Shown in pieces: positions 62,536 to 64,000 of a DNA stretch of 64,000 nt. Origin of the DNA: Streptosporangium subroseum (GTDB lineage Bacteria; Actinomycetota; Actinomycetes; Streptosporangiales; Streptosporangiaceae). Location of the stretch: the NCBI RefSeq assembly GCF_900188345.1, contig NZ_FZOD01000027.1, forward strand, positions 43,221 through 107,220, written 5' to 3'. The notes under the pieces were generated by a model. The model worked only from the letters and a program-made list of their open reading frames with translations, was not told the origin of the DNA and searched no databases. The position numbers and the translations under genes are program-made. How positions within the stretch are numbered: position 1 is the first letter of the stretch; each line of letters starts with the position of its first letter.

Positions 62536-62997
62536 TCAGCCCTTGATCGACTTCTGGGCGAACGTGTTCTCGGTCTTCTGGATCTCGACCTTGCGAGGCT
62601 TGGCCCTCTCGATCACCGGGATGCGCACGGCCAGGACGCCGTTGGAGTAGGCGGCGTCGACCTTGTCGCTGTCGAGATGCTCGGAGAGGTAGACGCGGCG
62701 GGTGAAGGTGCCCATCGGGCGCTCGCGCACGAACAGGCGGTCGTCGTCGCCGTACTCCTCCTCGCGGCTGCCGCTCACCGAGAGCACGCCGCGGTCGACG
62801 GTCACCTCGATGGAGTCCGGGTCGATCCCGGGAAGGTCGAACTTGAGGAGAACGTCGTCCTTGCGGCGGACACCGTCCAGCGCCATGGCCCCGCGCGCGC
62901 TGTCGTCTCCCCCTCCCCGTCCGAGGGCCTGCCGCGCGAGCCGGTCGAACTGACGGTCGAACTCCTGGACGAACGGATCGATCGACGTCAGCAGCAT
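62536..62997 (-). CDS. Small heat-shock protein Hsp20
   Basis: A 153-residue chaperone with the alpha-crystallin domain (VLLKFDLPGIDPDSIEVTVDRGVLSVSG, RERPMGTFTRRVYLSE, AAYSNGVLAVRIPVIERAKPRKVEI). It holds unfolded proteins without ATP. ATG 62997 (MLLTSIDPFVQEF) follows GGAGGT by seven bases; the upstream ATG at 63012 overlaps that site. A CTTGAG half-site lies upstream (about 63028-63033), reminiscent of the HspR HAIR element, but no full inverted pair is clear. Confidence 0.92.
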   Translation of the reverse strand: MLLTSIDPFVQEFDRQFDRLARQALGRGGGDDSARGAMALDGVRRKDDVLLKFDLPGIDPDSIEVTVDRGVLSVSGSREEEYGDDDRLFVRERPMGTFTRRVYLSEHLDSDKVDAAYSNGVLAVRIPVIERAKPRKVEIQKTENTFAQKSIKG

Positions 62998-63252
62998 CGG
63001 TACCACCTCCATTGAACCGGGCAGGTATCCTCAAGCCCGCCCTCTAGAAAAACTGTCACTTCAGTTATAGATAATCAGGCGCAGAGGATGCAAGTAGTCT
63101 CCAGAAAAAAATGCGCGCCCCCTCGGGACCGCCTGCTGGAGTGACGCCTGCCGCGTTACGACCAACCGCCCGAGCCGCCCCCGACCCTTCACCGGGAGTC
63201 CGATCGGCCCCGCCGCCGAGAAGGCGTCGGCCTCCGGCCTGACGAGCGGTGC

Positions 63253-63555
63253 GTGACCACCGAACACGCGGAAAATCCGCTGACGCCGGCCCCCGTGGAC
63301 CCGACCGCGCTCGTCGCGGCGCGCGACCTCAGAGAGGCGATCTACCGGCTGGCCCGTGCGAACTGCGACGGGACCGGGTACGGCCGGGCAGATCGCGAGC
63401 TGCTCAACCAGGTGGCGGCCGGAATGCCGGTGGGCGTCCGTCTCGATGACGAGCCGGGTGATCTCGGGGCCGGGGACGTGACGCCGTTCGCCGTGCACAA
63501 GCGGATATACGCAGATAACAAATACGCCGATCCAACGTCATTTCCGCTGGCATAA
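63253..63555 (+). pseudogene. Fragment resembling an ABATE/CGNR-type protein
   Basis: From GTG 63253 a 100-residue frame contains DPTALVAARDLREAIYRLARANCDGTGYGRADRELLNQ, similar to the helical middle of ABATE-domain (CGNR zinc-finger) proteins. The family's N-terminus and zinc finger are missing. The same frame continues past its stop with another plausible segment (RDLAALDAGFLGHTPLALFDGVPVRQ) before the 20-bp repeats. I read this as a decayed or rearranged gene region. Confidence 0.4.
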
Positions 63556-63680
63556 TCACGTGACGTCTCTGATCGCCGGGATCTGGCCGCACTCGACGCG
63601 GGCTTTCTCGGGCATACGCCGCTCGCGCTGTTCGACGGCGTCCCGGTCCGGCAGGTGATCGGTCGAGGCGGCCGGTCCGG

Positions 63681-63780
63681 CACGTGGTCGGTCAAGGCGG
63701 CACGTGGTCGGTCAAGGCGGCACGTGGTCGGTCAAGGCGGCACGTGGTCGGTCAAGGCGGCACGTGGTCGGTCAAGGCGG
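63681..63780. repeat. Five perfect tandem copies of a 20-bp unit
   Basis: CACGTGGTCGGTCAAGGCGG is repeated without change at 63681, 63701, 63721, 63741 and 63761. A diverged copy precedes it (GGCAGGTGATCGGTCGAGG). The unit begins with the palindrome CACGTG. Identical copies imply recent expansion. Confidence 0.95.
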
Positions 63781-63895
63781 GGGGAACGGCTCGAGCGCTC
63801 GGTCCGGAGCTTCGCGGCGGCTCTGCCGAACGGCTGGCAGCCGGACCCGGCCCTAGAAGATCACTTCTTATTCGGTCAAGGAGCGAAAAGCACTC

Positions 63896-64000
63896 GTGAA
63901 CACGGATCAGATCGTCGTTCCCATTCCGCGGACCCGCATCGGCGTCTACGGGGACGACCCCACTCGCTACGACCGGCCGCCCCTGCCGGCCATCTCGGCC
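63896..64000 (+). CDS. Unknown protein, partial at window end
   Basis: A frame opens at GTG 63896 (MNTDQIVVPIPRTRIGVYGD) with AAGGAGCG about ten bases upstream and runs off the right edge after 35 codons. Too little is present to name it. Confidence 0.5.
   Translation, partial: MNTDQIVVPIPRTRIGVYGDDPTRYDRPPLPAISA

Noticed and set aside
63681..63780. CRISPR-like array
   Set aside because: The 20-bp units are directly adjacent with no spacers, and there are no cas genes.

Overview
The window is very GC-rich (most third codon positions are G or C) and carries several actinobacterial signatures: a mycothiol-linked formaldehyde dehydrogenase, an acyl-CoA carboxylase with a separate epsilon subunit, DtxR/IdeR-type iron boxes, an EccC/WXG100 pair and an actinobacterial Tad pilus cluster. 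The purE-purK-GtrA, birA, accD/pccB-accE and biotin-carboxylase genes also occur close together in mycobacteria. Together these point to a filamentous actinomycete, plausibly of the Streptosporangiales; I cannot name the genus from sequence alone.

Layout. 0-5.5 kb: a cut GlxA-like regulator divergent from an HD-domain hydrolase, a tiny membrane peptide, purE and purK, a lipoprotein, GtrA. 5.7-8.7 kb: an OmpR-type two-component system and an iron-storage pair (bfr, bfd) behind two iron boxes. 8.7-15 kb: formaldehyde detoxification (MBL hydrolase plus mycothiol dehydrogenase), an adenylate cyclase, a PH-domain membrane protein, birA, fdhD and a GNAT acetyltransferase. 15-25 kb: PEP carboxylase, a two-gene ABC exporter, pccB-accE, a NYN-domain nuclease-like protein and an Ada/AlkA fusion repair protein. 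25-28.6 kb: a large secreted glycosidase-like protein ending in a strong terminator.

28.7-46 kb is the most distinctive block. A twelve-gene Tad/Flp pilus operon runs leftward (CpaB, CpaE-like, TadA, TadB, TadC, Flp pilin, three TadE/G-like pseudopilins, a membrane-spanning LysM-BTAD regulator, a putative lipoprotein and a secreted protein). It is divergent from an EssC/EccC-like triple ATPase with an FHA domain, which is followed by a single WXG100 protein. The divergent promoter region holds an 11-bp phased direct-repeat array. 46-50 kb: the biotinylated acyl-CoA carboxylase alpha chain and a Gly-rich membrane protein.

50-59 kb is a sugar-utilisation island: LacI regulator and GH3 glycosidase (with two palindromic operators), a ROK regulator, and a carbohydrate ABC operon. 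The ABC operon looks dead. The solute-binding-protein gene is reduced to its signal peptide and a 50-codon fragment on either side of a decayed IS605-type element, and the second permease is frameshifted. 59-64 kb: a NarL-type two-component system, a membrane protein, an Hsp20/MerR pair split by a perfect 22-bp stem, a small fragmentary gene with five perfect 20-bp repeats, and the start of a gene cut by the window end.

A recurring feature is short diverged tandem duplication (units of 11 to 82 bp) at gene junctions. Several of these arrays stay open in frame and are read as N-terminal extensions of pilus-operon proteins. No tRNA, rRNA or CRISPR array was seen.
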